Positions 52,297 to 61,057 of a DNA stretch of 64,000 nt are shown here, piece after piece. The position numbers and the translations under genes were made by a program. Each line of letters opens with the position of its first letter. The first letter of the stretch is position 1. This stretch comes from Jeotgalibacillus proteolyticus (GTDB lineage: Bacteria; Bacillota; Bacilli; Bacillales; Jeotgalibacillaceae): positions 248,001 through 312,000 of the forward strand of contig NZ_PREZ01000005.1 of the NCBI RefSeq assembly GCF_002926065.1, given 5' to 3'. Below the pieces are notes generated by a model. It did no database searches. It saw nothing but the letters and a program-made list of their open reading frames with translations, and was not told the origin of the DNA.

Positions 52297-52407
52297 CTTA
52301 TCTCTCAGGAGTTTACATTCTCCTGTTGGATGTAGCACCTTTCTGAACTGATGTTCAGCGGTTGCCGGGCTTCATAGGGCCAATCCCTCCACCTCTCTTG
52401 ATAAGAG
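52297..52407 (-). ncRNA. SAM-I riboswitch (S box)
   Basis: The minus strand reads as a classical S box: P1 CTCTTATC (plus 52400-52407) with GAGATAAG (plus 52297-52304), then AGAGAGGTGGAGGGA, TGGCCCTATGAAGCCCGGCA, ACCGCTGAACATCAGT, AAAGGTGCTACATCC. All core elements (kink-turn, pseudoknot loop, P3, P4) are present and it is followed by a terminator before the monooxygenase gene. SAM binding should switch the operon off. Confidence 0.96.
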
Positions 52408-52479
52408 TTTATTCATTTTTGTCCTTTAATCCTATATCATTTATCGGGTATCCGTCAAGAATGCTGATTGACTTTTACA

Positions 52480-53739
52480 CTACTCCGACTCTTTTTCCTT
52501 AAGCTCATCTACCATTCGTTTTTCAATTTTAACTTTGGTGATTTTATTTTTTTCCATCTCTACAATACTGAACCTCAGGTGCTGGTAATCAAATTCTTCT
52601 CCTTCTTCAGGAAGATGGCCAAATTCCTTTAAGACAAATCCGGCTAACACATCCTGCTCCTCTGGCAGTTTCGTCTTGAAGACGTCATTAAGCCGGTGAA
52701 TGGCAAGCTTGCCATGGCAGATAATATGCTTATCGGTTAATTCGTCGATCCAGACTTCCTCTTCATCATCATTTTCATCAGAAATTTCCTGACCAATCAT
52801 GGCCTCGATAATATCCTCATGGGTAATGATCCCAAGGGTTCCTCCGTATTCATCCAAGACAACAGCAAAATGCTTTTTCGCCTGAAGCATCCGCTTAAAA
52901 ATGCGTTCAATTGAGGTAGATTCTACAGTAAATAAAGGATCATCATCAATGAATTCGCTAAACTCCCGCTCAGGGTCCAATGACCATTCAATTACCTGCT
53001 TGGAATGAAAAACACCAACGATATTATCCATGTTTTCCTTATAAACAGGATAGCGGGTGTAAGGGTTATCCACTACATGGTTTCTGGCTTCCTCATACGT
53101 AAAATCTACCGGCATCCCCACGATTTCCACACGGGGTGTTTTCATGGCATCTCCAACGTCCTTTTTTTGGAAGTCCAGAACCCCTTTAATTCTCAGGGAT
53201 TCGTCTGAAAGGAAAGTCCCTTCTGTAGAAGCAATGTCAACCATTGTTCTCAGTTCATCCTTCGTAATGGTCGCCTCTTTAATATCCCCTTTAGATAAAA
53301 TGCGGATGACTACATTTGTTAATCGGGAAAGCAAAAAGGTTATTGGGCTTAAAATAATCATCAAAAACCGAATAACCGGACTGACAATATAGGCAATACG
53401 GTCAGCGAATGTTGCTGCAATCGTTTTTGGGATTACCTCAGCAAAAATAATTACCGCTGCAGTGAGAATACCGGTGGCAATCCCTACACTAAAGTTGTAT
53501 TGAATGGCAATCATCGTAACCAGTGTAGGCAGTGTGATATTTGCAATATTATTACCGATTAGAATAGTCGTAATCATTTTATCCGGCTTTGCAACGGTTT
53601 GGAGTAGCTTTTCAGCCGCATTATCACCTTTTTCAGCTCGTGTTTTCACTTTCATTTTATTCACTGCCGTAAGAGCGGTTTCACTTCCAGAAAGAAAAAA
53701 TGACACAAAAAGCAATAAGGCTATGGCTATAAATTCCAA
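52480..53739 (-). CDS. CNNM/CorC-type membrane protein with CBS pair (HlyC/CorC family)
   Basis: 419 residues: DUF21 membrane domain with three to four helices (EFIAIALLLFVSFFLSGSETAL at the start, GNNIANITLPTLVTM), two CBS domains (about 210-330, with MKTPRVEIVGMPVDFTYEEA and HFAVVLDEYGGTLGIITHEDI), and a C-terminal CorC-HlyC domain (HLPEEGEEFDYQHLRF). Likely Mg2+ efflux or transport. I chose the TTG at 53739 because GGGAGG lies 7 bases upstream; the frame is open for 18 more codons. A SAM riboswitch lies beyond its stop, on the same strand. Confidence 0.88.
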   Translation of the reverse strand: MEFIAIALLLFVSFFLSGSETALTAVNKMKVKTRAEKGDNAAEKLLQTVAKPDKMITTILIGNNIANITLPTLVTMIAIQYNFSVGIATGILTAAVIIFAEVIPKTIAATFADRIAYIVSPVIRFLMIILSPITFLLSRLTNVVIRILSKGDIKEATITKDELRTMVDIASTEGTFLSDESLRIKGVLDFQKKDVGDAMKTPRVEIVGMPVDFTYEEARNHVVDNPYTRYPVYKENMDNIVGVFHSKQVIEWSLDPEREFSEFIDDDPLFTVESTSIERIFKRMLQAKKHFAVVLDEYGGTLGIITHEDIIEAMIGQEISDENDDEEEVWIDELTDKHIICHGKLAIHRLNDVFKTKLPEEQDVLAGFVLKEFGHLPEEGEEFDYQHLRFSIVEMEKNKITKVKIEKRMVDELKEKESE

Positions 53740-53946
53740 CAATATTCCTCCCAATAAAATCAACGTAAAATAATTATAAATAGCGTATACCAATTAAGAT
53801 AAAATTTCCACTCGTATGTAAAGAAATTAGTGTTTTTGTCAGATAAACAAAGAAAATGGGAAGGATAATTGCTGATTAGGTTCAGTGGGGAAGAATTGAT
53901 TATCAGGTTGTGTAGTTGTAAAGTAGAAGGAGAAGGGTAATTTTGG

Positions 53947-54378
53947 TGATCTGTTTTACGAAAAAGACTTACATAATACCTAAAACAACGAAAGCCCTAC
54001 CTCTCTTTCGTCCTTACGGCTCCTCGACCGTGCCAGTGTGAATCAGACATTTACTTATGGTATGGGGTCTCCATACATACGTTATCTGGATGTTGGTCTG
54101 AAAGGGTTCATGCATCTGCTGAACCGATAAGAAGTAAAACATGGAAGGATCCTTTGATACGCAGAAAATAGTGGATGCCAGTCAAGTGCAGGGGTGCACG
54201 CTGACATGCTTTGAGGGTGAATAAAACCTACTGCCGGTGTCAAACGATTTTTACTGCTCAGTTCTCCCGCTCTTTATGCGGGTTGTCATTCAGGCCTTGT
54301 ATTCCAGACCTTATATTTTATTTAGTTTACAGCTGGTGAGGACAGCTGCTCAAAATTGCCAATTTCGTAAAACGATCA
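53947..54378. mobile_element. 432-bp non-coding element with terminal inverted repeats and serial hairpins
   Basis: The ends are inverted repeats: TGATCTGTTTTACGAAA (53947-53963) and TTTCGTAAAACGATCA (54363-54378), matching over 16 bases with one extra T. Inside there is no gene but at least six hairpins: 53988-54011 (ACGAAAG/CTTTCGT), 54016-54031, a nested one at 54043-54101 (TCAGAC/GTCTGA outside, TATGGTATGG/CCATACATA inside), 54105-54125 (GGTTCA/TGAACC), 54181-54205 (GTGCA/TGCAC and GTCA/TGAC) and 54266-54282 (CCCGC/GCGGG). It could be a MITE, a decayed insertion sequence, or carry a structured RNA. No target-site duplication is apparent. The rest of the 53740-54444 gap is AT-rich. Confidence 0.5.
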
Positions 54379-54444
54379 ACGACCATCATAACCTAAATTT
54401 TTAAATCTGTCAAATTACTAAGTTCTATTCAAGGAGGAAGCAGA

Positions 54445-55824
54445 ATGTCTACTAATCTTACTCAATACTTTAAGGATAAAAGAGATCAGCATTTAGCAGA
54501 ATTAACGGAATGGCTTTCTATTCCAAGCATAAGCGCCCTTTCAGAGCATAAATCAGATACGCTGAAAGGTGCTCAGTGGATCGCTGATCAGCTTGAGAAA
54601 ATAGGCATGGAGAATATTAAGCTTCACCCTACTGACGGTCACCCCGTCGTTTACGCGGATTGGCTTCATGCAGAAGGAAAGCCTACGGTGCTCATCTACG
54701 GCCATTATGATGTCCAGCCTGTTGACCCTCTTCATCTGTGGGAGACCCCTCCGTTTGAGCCTGCGATTCGCGATAATAAAATTTTTGCCCGCGGTGCAAC
54801 CGATGATAAAGGGCAGACTTTTATGCATGTTAAAGCACTCCAGGCACTGATGGACACTGACGGGGAGCTTCCGGTTAACGTAAAATTTTTAATTGAAGGC
54901 GAAGAAGAAATCGGCAGTGTAAATCTTCCGGATTTTGTTGAGAAAAATCAGGAGCTATTATCCGCTGATGTCATTGTAATTTCTGATACCGGCATGCAGG
55001 AAAAAGGAAAGCCGGCAATCTGCTATGGTCTTCGTGGCTTAGCCGGAATTCAAATCGATGTAAAAGGAGCTAAAGGTGATCTCCACTCCGGTCTTTACGG
55101 CGGCGCCGTCCAAAACGCACTTCATGCTCTGGTCCGCTTACTCGATTCATTTCGTGATGACAATGGAGTCATTCAGGTCGACCGCTTCTACGATAAAGTG
55201 GAAGGCTTAACGGATGAGGAAAAGGCAGCCTATGAAAACCTGCAATTTTCAGATGATGAGCTAAAAAAGGAGCTTGCCGTAACTGAACTTGCCGGAGAGA
55301 AGGGCTATACCACCCTAGAACGCATGTGGGTACGTCCGACTCTTGAAATTAACGGGATGTGGGGCGGCTTCCAGGGAGAAGGGATTAAAACCGTTCTGCC
55401 AAATGAAGCGCATGCAAAGATTACATGCCGTCTTGTTCCTGATCAGGATCCGGATGAAATAGTAGAGCTTCTGACGAGCCATGTGCATGCCCACACTCCA
55501 CCAGGGGTAACGGTGAATGTCACGCCATTTGATAAAGGTGCGCCATATGTCACACCTTACGATCACCCTGCTATTCAGGCTGCAGGCCGTTCGTATGAAA
55601 AAATTTACGGGGTGCCTACGCAGTATATCCGCGGCGGTGGATCCATACCTATTGTGGCAACATTTGACCAGCTTCTTCAAAAACCGATTGTGCTGATGGG
55701 CTTTGGCCTCCCGGGTGAGAATTTCCATGCACCAAACGAACACTTCCATCTTGAGAATTTTGATCAGGGTCTACTGGTTATAGCAGACTATTATAACGAA
55801 CTGTCAAAAGCATTTAAAAAATAA
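54445..55824 (+). CDS. M20-family zinc dipeptidase/carboxypeptidase
   Basis: 459-residue cytosolic metallopeptidase with two zinc ions. Ligands and catalytic residues: His87 and Asp89 (YGHYDVQP), Asp120 (GATDDKGQ), Glu152/153 (EGEEEIG), and a C-terminal His in FGLPGENFHAPNEHF. A dimerisation insert occupies the middle (GLRGLAGIQIDVKGAKGDLHS onward). It resembles CNDP-type dipeptidases. GGAGGAAGC site. Transcribed alone, next to the inverted-repeat element. Confidence 0.92.
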   Translation: MSTNLTQYFKDKRDQHLAELTEWLSIPSISALSEHKSDTLKGAQWIADQLEKIGMENIKLHPTDGHPVVYADWLHAEGKPTVLIYGHYDVQPVDPLHLWETPPFEPAIRDNKIFARGATDDKGQTFMHVKALQALMDTDGELPVNVKFLIEGEEEIGSVNLPDFVEKNQELLSADVIVISDTGMQEKGKPAICYGLRGLAGIQIDVKGAKGDLHSGLYGGAVQNALHALVRLLDSFRDDNGVIQVDRFYDKVEGLTDEEKAAYENLQFSDDELKKELAVTELAGEKGYTTLERMWVRPTLEINGMWGGFQGEGIKTVLPNEAHAKITCRLVPDQDPDEIVELLTSHVHAHTPPGVTVNVTPFDKGAPYVTPYDHPAIQAAGRSYEKIYGVPTQYIRGGGSIPIVATFDQLLQKPIVLMGFGLPGENFHAPNEHFHLENFDQGLLVIADYYNELSKAFKK

Positions 55825-55839
55825 AAAATATTATAGTAA

Positions 55840-55874
55840 AAAAGACTACACAGCTCAAGCTGCGTAGTCTTTTC
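55840..55874. terminator. Bidirectional terminator between the dipeptidase and a small gene
   Basis: AAAAGACTAC plus CAGC pair with GCTG plus GTAGTCTTTT (one A-C mismatch), loop TCAA. Confidence 0.9.
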
Positions 55875-55876
55875 AT

Positions 55877-56089
55877 TTATGTCTCCATCAGTCTGCTGCT
55901 TGCAATCAGCCTGTAGACTGTACTTACCGGTTTATTTTCCTGCTCCCACTCACCTGTAATGACATCCGGAATTTTAAATTTCTTTTCCATCCGTATCATA
56001 AGGTCTGCATACAGATCATCCAGCTGTTCCGGTGAAGAAGCCTTTTTGCTAAGGGATTGTAATTCATTTATGATTGAATCGATAGACAT
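55877..56089 (-). CDS. Uncharacterised 70-residue protein
   Basis: I do not recognise this protein. ATG behind AAAGGATAG; 70 residues, an acidic helical N-terminal half (SIDSIINELQSLSKKASSPE) and a basic end (TVYRLIASSRLMET). No signal peptide or membrane segment. A shared strong terminator right after its stop and a plausible ribosome site support it as a real gene. It follows the DnaQ-like gene on the same strand by 117 bp. Confidence 0.6.
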   Translation of the reverse strand: MSIDSIINELQSLSKKASSPEQLDDLYADLMIRMEKKFKIPDVITGEWEQENKPVSTVYRLIASSRLMET

Positions 56090-56206
56090 CGTTTACTATC
56101 CTTTCTTTCTGCTCGGGAACGAGCCATTCTTGTAAAATTTCCACACAAGGAACTATTCCCGAATACTAATCCCTTTAAAACCACCTTCAGCATATTTCAA
56201 CAAATT

Positions 56207-56857
56207 TTAAAAACGCAAGGAAGAAAGCTCCAATAAATCCCCCCAGGTTCCCTTCCCTCTTTCCTTAATTCGTTCACAGAGTTCACAAAACAGATAGGCG
56301 GCCGTCAGGGCATCTCCTACTGCACTGTGCCTGTCGTACATTCTTGTTTCAAACACACTTGCATAATAGGACAGATCCTTCATTTCCCAGGTAGGCACCA
56401 AATAAGCAAGCAAATCAAGCGTATCAACTGCTGCCGGCTGGACAAATTTATAGGAGCTTCTTCTGAGTTCATGCTTAAGCACAAGCATGTCAAAGGAAAG
56501 ATAATGACCCGCCATGCCATTTACATTATGCTCACTTCCAAATGCAAAAAGTCTTTCTATAACCTTTTGAGCAGATGGAGCGTCTGTTACGTCACTGTCT
56601 TCGATCGACGTAAGAGCTGTAATCTCAGAAGGGATTGTTCTACCCGGGTTCACATGAGAGTGGAAAATATGTTTTTCCAGAACCTTTAACCCGACAATCG
56701 GCACTGCCCCTACTTCAATTAATCGATCTTCCTTGCCGATTGCAAACCCTGTGGTTTCAGTATCGACGACAAGCAGATTTACATGATCAAGCGGAGTCGA
56801 GAGAGGGATATCCTGATTTATATGATCCTGAAATATTTTTCTAGACCAAATCGCCAT
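56207..56857 (-). CDS. DnaQ-like 3'-5' exonuclease (DEDDh)
   Basis: 216 residues with the exonuclease motifs: ExoI VDTETTGFAI (Asp32, Glu34), ExoII GHYLSFDMLVLKHEL, ExoIII DRHSAVGDALTAAYLF (His and Asp). It could proofread, degrade RNA or recycle nucleotides. It lies 23 bp after the CBS/nucleotidyltransferase-like gene and belongs to the symporter operon, an arrangement seen with this symporter family in other bacteria. No terminator is evident after it. Confidence 0.88.
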   Translation of the reverse strand: MAIWSRKIFQDHINQDIPLSTPLDHVNLLVVDTETTGFAIGKEDRLIEVGAVPIVGLKVLEKHIFHSHVNPGRTIPSEITALTSIEDSDVTDAPSAQKVIERLFAFGSEHNVNGMAGHYLSFDMLVLKHELRRSSYKFVQPAAVDTLDLLAYLVPTWEMKDLSYYASVFETRMYDRHSAVGDALTAAYLFCELCERIKERGKGTWGDLLELSSLRF

Positions 56858-56880
56858 CTCCAGACCTCCTTTCTCTTAGA

Positions 56881-58788
56881 CTATGCGCCAAATCCTCTTA
56901 TAACGTTCATTTGAAACTCCCTTAGCACCTTTAAAGCGCGTGATAGTAAGGCTTTATCACGGGAGGTCAGCTGATCGGCAACAATACGTGATGTGCCATC
57001 CTTTTGTTTTTGCTGAAGATTAAGCAGAAGAACACAGTCGATACTCTCCTTTAACTCCTCAGCCTCCTCTTCAGTTAATTGGCCTTTAGCAAGAAGGCTG
57101 TCAACCCGCTCAACAGTCGATCCATCTGCAATCCGATTAAGAAGACCCCTGATTTGCAGCGCATGGTGAAACGGAAATAGAACCTGCTTTTTAAGATCGA
57201 TTGTCTTCCCTTCTCTTAAAAGAAGGGATCTTAGGCGATGATCAATTTGCGGAATCAGCATACTCCTTAATTCCTGTCCCATTTGAGAAAGAAGAACGCC
57301 GGAGCTTTTTATTTCCTCTTCGATCATAGCTGTAAAGGCCTGGTGAAGGGAGCTGCTTCCTGTAATCCATCTCATCGCAAAGAAGTTATAGGCGTAAAGA
57401 ATATTTTGCGGTGTGGACTTTGTTGCAAAACGGTGAATCCGCTGCTGCCACATTTCCACAGATCCTCTCCACAGACGATTGCTTGCCATCATATCTCCAT
57501 CACAGCGTTTAAATCCTATTTTCTCGAGGAGCTCTACTATCTTATTTCCCAGTAAAGCAAAGTACTCATCCACCTGGCTGCCGGATTTTTCATAGACTAA
57601 AAAATGATCCTGGTCAGTCATCTGCAGCTGCTCGCCCCGCCCGGCACTTCCCATCTGATAAAATGAAAAGCTGCATGGAGGAGTCTTTCCGTTTTCTTCA
57701 TTAATCTGGTTCTGCGCAAGCTTCACAATCTCAATCACCACCTGATCAAAGAGCGGCCTAATTGTTGATGTCATTAGACGAATGCTTTCCCTTTCGTCAA
57801 TAAGCTGTGCAGAAACTTTTTTTAATTCTGAAGATACCTCTTCGATCGATGCGTATGACAGCTGGTGAATCTGCTTCATCACCTGCTGGATTGAACGGTG
57901 TCTCTGCTTAAGGACATCCGAGAGGGTCAGCATGCCAACCGGATTTTCCTGCTCATCTGTCACCACAACGTGCCGCAGATCCGGCTTTTGCTGAAAAATG
58001 GTTAAAGCATCATAGTAGTAAGCGGAGCGGGAAATAACAGTGGCATCCTTAACTGGTAATTCGCGCAGGGAGGTTGTAAGAGCGCGATCTTCAGCTAGTG
58101 CCTTTATCATCTCTCTCATGGAGATCACAATGGGTCTGGATAAGGAATTTAGACAGACAACAGCACTTAAATTATGCTCTGTCATAAAGCGCATTCCCTC
58201 TTTAATAGTGCTGTCTGAAGACAACGTCAATAATGGTGAAGACATGATATTCTGTACCCGCTGAAACACCTGTCTTTGACTATCCATCCAGCTGGACTGC
58301 TGAAGCTGATCCGTAAAGGATTGATACACGTCTCTCAGCCGGAAAATGGTCTTTTCCAAAAAGAACTGCTGAACCTCTTTTTCCTTCCAGATTCCTTCAA
58401 GAACTTTATACGGAATAAACAATCCAAGCGTTGTTTCCAACGCTTGGATCTCTACTGTGTTTGTCGACTCTCCGGAGGGGCGAAGCATATTGCTCAAGCT
58501 TGCAAGGCCAATAACCTCACCAGGACCTGCAAGCTCAAGCACCTCCCTCTCATGTTGATAGCCTGATGCATATACCTCTGCAAGCCCGAATGTGATCAGG
58601 AGGATGCCTTCTCTCCTTTTCTTCGCATGGGCGATTAAATTCCCTTTATCGTAAAGCCTTTCCTCACACTGTTCATATAAGCGGTCAAATTCTGGTCCGC
58701 TTTTCTTTTTGAATAAAGGAGTTTCTTTTACAAACTTCCTGATTGAATGCTCATGATTATTTGGTTGGCGGAACGTCTTCTCCGTCAT
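56881..58788 (-). CDS. cNMP-binding/CBS/nucleotidyltransferase-like signalling protein (DUF294)
   Basis: 635 residues: N-terminal cyclic-nucleotide-binding-like domain (about 20-140, GNLIAHAKKRREGILLITFG), two CBS domains (about 170-290, SSPLLTLSSDSTIKEGMRFM and LPVKDATVISRSAYYYDALT), then a DUF294 nucleotidyltransferase-like domain with FYQMGSAGRGEQLQMTDQDH (the G-S...DxD motif), and a helical substrate-binding domain. Known in PII-uridylyltransferase-like families that accompany SSS symporters. The ATG at 58788 has GAGAGGTG 7 bases upstream and overlaps the symporter gene by 32 bp. Role: probably nucleotide-dependent control of uptake; inferred. Confidence 0.88.
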   Translation of the reverse strand: MTEKTFRQPNNHEHSIRKFVKETPLFKKKSGPEFDRLYEQCEERLYDKGNLIAHAKKRREGILLITFGLAEVYASGYQHEREVLELAGPGEVIGLASLSNMLRPSGESTNTVEIQALETTLGLFIPYKVLEGIWKEKEVQQFFLEKTIFRLRDVYQSFTDQLQQSSWMDSQRQVFQRVQNIMSSPLLTLSSDSTIKEGMRFMTEHNLSAVVCLNSLSRPIVISMREMIKALAEDRALTTSLRELPVKDATVISRSAYYYDALTIFQQKPDLRHVVVTDEQENPVGMLTLSDVLKQRHRSIQQVMKQIHQLSYASIEEVSSELKKVSAQLIDERESIRLMTSTIRPLFDQVVIEIVKLAQNQINEENGKTPPCSFSFYQMGSAGRGEQLQMTDQDHFLVYEKSGSQVDEYFALLGNKIVELLEKIGFKRCDGDMMASNRLWRGSVEMWQQRIHRFATKSTPQNILYAYNFFAMRWITGSSSLHQAFTAMIEEEIKSSGVLLSQMGQELRSMLIPQIDHRLRSLLLREGKTIDLKKQVLFPFHHALQIRGLLNRIADGSTVERVDSLLAKGQLTEEEAEELKESIDCVLLLNLQQKQKDGTSRIVADQLTSRDKALLSRALKVLREFQMNVIRGFGA

Positions 58789-60433
58789 CCAGCCACACCT
58801 CTCCATCCCGATAGGTCATTTGCTCCGGATAACGAAGATCCTGTACCTCTTCCTGGATTTTCTTAGAAGGAGGCTTGGTTGCTAATGACACTATGACGTT
58901 AGTAAGAATTGCTGCAGATGCACCAAACACACCGGCACCTGTATCAATAATCCCTAAGATCGTGAATCCTCCATATTTAGCAGCAAAAATGTAACCGAGT
59001 GTAACACTTAACCCGACAAGCATTCCTGAAATAACCCCTGCAGCATTTGATCGTTTCCACCAAACACCAAGCAGAAGTGCCGGGAAGAAGGAGCCTGAAG
59101 CCAGAGCAAATGCCCATGCCACAATCTGTGTGATCGCTCCTGGAGGATTTAAAGCAATTAAGCCTGCAGCCAAGGATGCGATAACAATTGACCAGCGGCC
59201 AACAGATAAACGCTTTTTGTCTGTAGCATTTGGGTTAATTGAACGGAAATAAATATCATGTGACAGAGAAGCCGAAATAGCAATCATCAGACCGCCAGCT
59301 GTTGATAGGGCAGCAGCCATTGCTCCGGCAGCCATAAGACCGATAACAAAAACACCAAGATTAGCAATTTCAGGTGTGGCCATAACGACGATGTCATTGG
59401 CAATCTGAAGCTCTGCCCACTGCAGTATGCCATCTCCATTTGTATCTGCTACCTGAAGCATGCCTGTATCTACCCAGGAATTTGTCCAGGCAGGCAATGC
59501 ATCAATAGGCGATCCGGCTACCTGTGTCATTAAAATGAAACGGGAGAAAGCAGCATAGGCAGGAGCGGAAAGGTAAAGAAGTCCAATAAATAAAATAGCC
59601 CATGCGCCGCTCCAGCGTGCAGCCTTCATAGTAGAAACGGTGTAAAAACGTACAATAACGTGCGGCAGCCCCGCAGTCCCGGCCATCAATGTAAACATTA
59701 AAGCTAAAAACTGCCATTTAGTTGATTCGGTAAACGGCACCAGATATTCCGATATACCGAGCTCCTGATCGAGAACACTCATCTGATCAAGCACATTTCC
59801 ATAGGACACCCAAGGAAGAGGATTACCCTGAATTTGTAGTGACATAAAAATTACCGGTACAAGATAGGCAGTTATCAATACGATGTACTGCGCTACTTGT
59901 GTCCAGGTGATCCCTTTCATACCGCCCAATGCAGCATAGAAAGCAATCAACGCAGCACCGATTAGGGTTCCAATTCTGTAATCCACTTCAAGCAGGCGCC
60001 CAATTACAACACCTGACCCGGACATCTGCCCGATTGAATACGTGAAACTAATAATAATGGTGGCAAATGCGGCAATCAGTCTCGCTGAATTACTGCCGTA
60101 TCTGTCCCCAATAAATTCTGGAACGGTATACCGTCCGTATTTTCTTAACTGAGGAGCTAACAGAAAAGTTAAAAGAAGATAACCGCCTGTCCAACCCATA
60201 ATGTAGCCCAGTCCGTCATATCCCATGATCATAACAGTACCGGCCATACCAATGAATGAAGCAGCACTCATCCAGTCAGCCCCGATTGCCATCCCGTTAT
60301 AAATTGGCGGAACTCCGCGTCCTGCTACATAAAAATCAGATGTAACCTTCGCCTGGTTATAAATAGCAATCCCTATGTATAAGCCAAAAGTTACTAAAAT
60401 AAATACTAGTGATACCAGAAACTGAGAATCCAT
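58757..60433 (-). CDS. Sodium:solute symporter, acetate/monocarboxylate type
   Basis: 558 residues with 13-14 hydrophobic helices of the SSS family. Signature segments: YNGMAIGADWMSAASFIGMAG, GYLLLTFLLAPQLRKYGRYT, GLPHVIVRFYTV and FALASGSFFPALLLGVWWKR. Together with the DUF4212 small subunit it matches the two-subunit VC_2705-type symporters that import acetate, propionate or pyruvate. GGGGGAAG site. The operon carries a cre site, so it should be shut off by good carbon sources. Confidence 0.92.
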   Translation of the reverse strand: MDSQFLVSLVFILVTFGLYIGIAIYNQAKVTSDFYVAGRGVPPIYNGMAIGADWMSAASFIGMAGTVMIMGYDGLGYIMGWTGGYLLLTFLLAPQLRKYGRYTVPEFIGDRYGSNSARLIAAFATIIISFTYSIGQMSGSGVVIGRLLEVDYRIGTLIGAALIAFYAALGGMKGITWTQVAQYIVLITAYLVPVIFMSLQIQGNPLPWVSYGNVLDQMSVLDQELGISEYLVPFTESTKWQFLALMFTLMAGTAGLPHVIVRFYTVSTMKAARWSGAWAILFIGLLYLSAPAYAAFSRFILMTQVAGSPIDALPAWTNSWVDTGMLQVADTNGDGILQWAELQIANDIVVMATPEIANLGVFVIGLMAAGAMAAALSTAGGLMIAISASLSHDIYFRSINPNATDKKRLSVGRWSIVIASLAAGLIALNPPGAITQIVAWAFALASGSFFPALLLGVWWKRSNAAGVISGMLVGLSVTLGYIFAAKYGGFTILGIIDTGAGVFGASAAILTNVIVSLATKPPSKKIQEEVQDLRYPEQMTYRDGEVWLDDGEDVPPTK

Positions 60434-60476
60434 TGTCTTCCCCCTTTGAATATCAGACTATTCCAATCAACTGTGC

Positions 60477-60779
60477 TTAATGGTCTACTGTTTTGCCCGA
60501 ACCGATGGATTCATTCCTTGCGTCATCAATACCATATTTTTTATCAACTCTATCACTGACAAACGCGTTTACAAAAAGAAGGATAATAAAAATTAAAACT
60601 GCCCCCTGAGCTCCCATATAGTAATGGACCGGAAATCCATTAAACTTGATAGACGACAAGCTTTCCGCAAACATTACCATGCCAAAGGAAGCAATAAATC
60701 CTATGGCCAGATAAATCATAATTAAGGTTGTACGAGTACGAAAATAAGCGTCTGCCACTTTCTTATCAATTTTTTTCAC
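60477..60779 (-). CDS. DUF4212 small subunit of the sodium:solute symporter
   Basis: 100 residues with two membrane helices (LIMIYLAIGFIASFGMVMFA and GAQGAVLIFIILLFVNAFVS) and the family segment FNGFPVHYYMGAQG. GTG start behind GGGGGAG. It lies 43 bp upstream of the large symporter subunit, which it probably stabilises or regulates. Confidence 0.92.
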   Translation of the reverse strand: MKKIDKKVADAYFRTRTTLIMIYLAIGFIASFGMVMFAESLSSIKFNGFPVHYYMGAQGAVLIFIILLFVNAFVSDRVDKKYGIDDARNESIGSGKTVDH

Positions 60780-60801
60780 TTTATTTTCTCCCCCTTCAGT
60801 T

Positions 60802-60984
60802 TCAGCCTCTTAAGTCAAAGATAAATGTGATCGTATCCCAAAATGGCAGCGGGACTTTGATAATTTCAATCAGCAGATAGCCTGCAAGTACTGCAAAGGG
60901 CAGGGCGAACCACCTTTTCTTTTTCAGCCTCAATCCGAGAACCACCGAAACAGCCGTGATAATAGCAAATCCCCATACCAGCAT
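60802..60984 (-). CDS. 60-residue membrane protein at the head of the symporter operon
   Basis: Two hydrophobic segments (VWGFAIITAVSVVLGLRL and FALPFAVLAGYLLIEII) separated by a basic KKKRW loop. ATG behind GAGGAGGTG, 22 bp before the DUF4212 gene. I do not recognise the family. Its place as first gene and its strong ribosome site argue it is real and works with the symporter. Confidence 0.7.
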   Translation of the reverse strand: MLVWGFAIITAVSVVLGLRLKKKRWFALPFAVLAGYLLIEIIKVPLPFWDTITFIFDLRG

Positions 60985-61003
60985 TTTTTCACCTCCTCAA
61001 ATT

Positions 61004-61017
61004 TGAAAGCGTTGTCA
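61004..61017 (-). promoter_or_regulatory. CcpA cre site of the symporter operon
   Basis: TGAAAGCGTTGTCA fits the cre consensus TGWAANCGNTNWCA at every defined position. It is 20 bp upstream of the first start codon and downstream of the predicted promoter, so CcpA would block elongation. Confidence 0.85.
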
Positions 61018-61057
61018 TTTTAAATTAAAAAATTTAATGAATATTCAAGCTTTTCTT

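Noticed and set aside
53988-54282. Group II intron, RNase P, tmRNA or 6S RNA
   Set aside because: The conserved ends or cores of these RNAs that I could recall are absent, and no reverse-transcriptase frame is present. Only the hairpins and terminal inverted repeats are supported.
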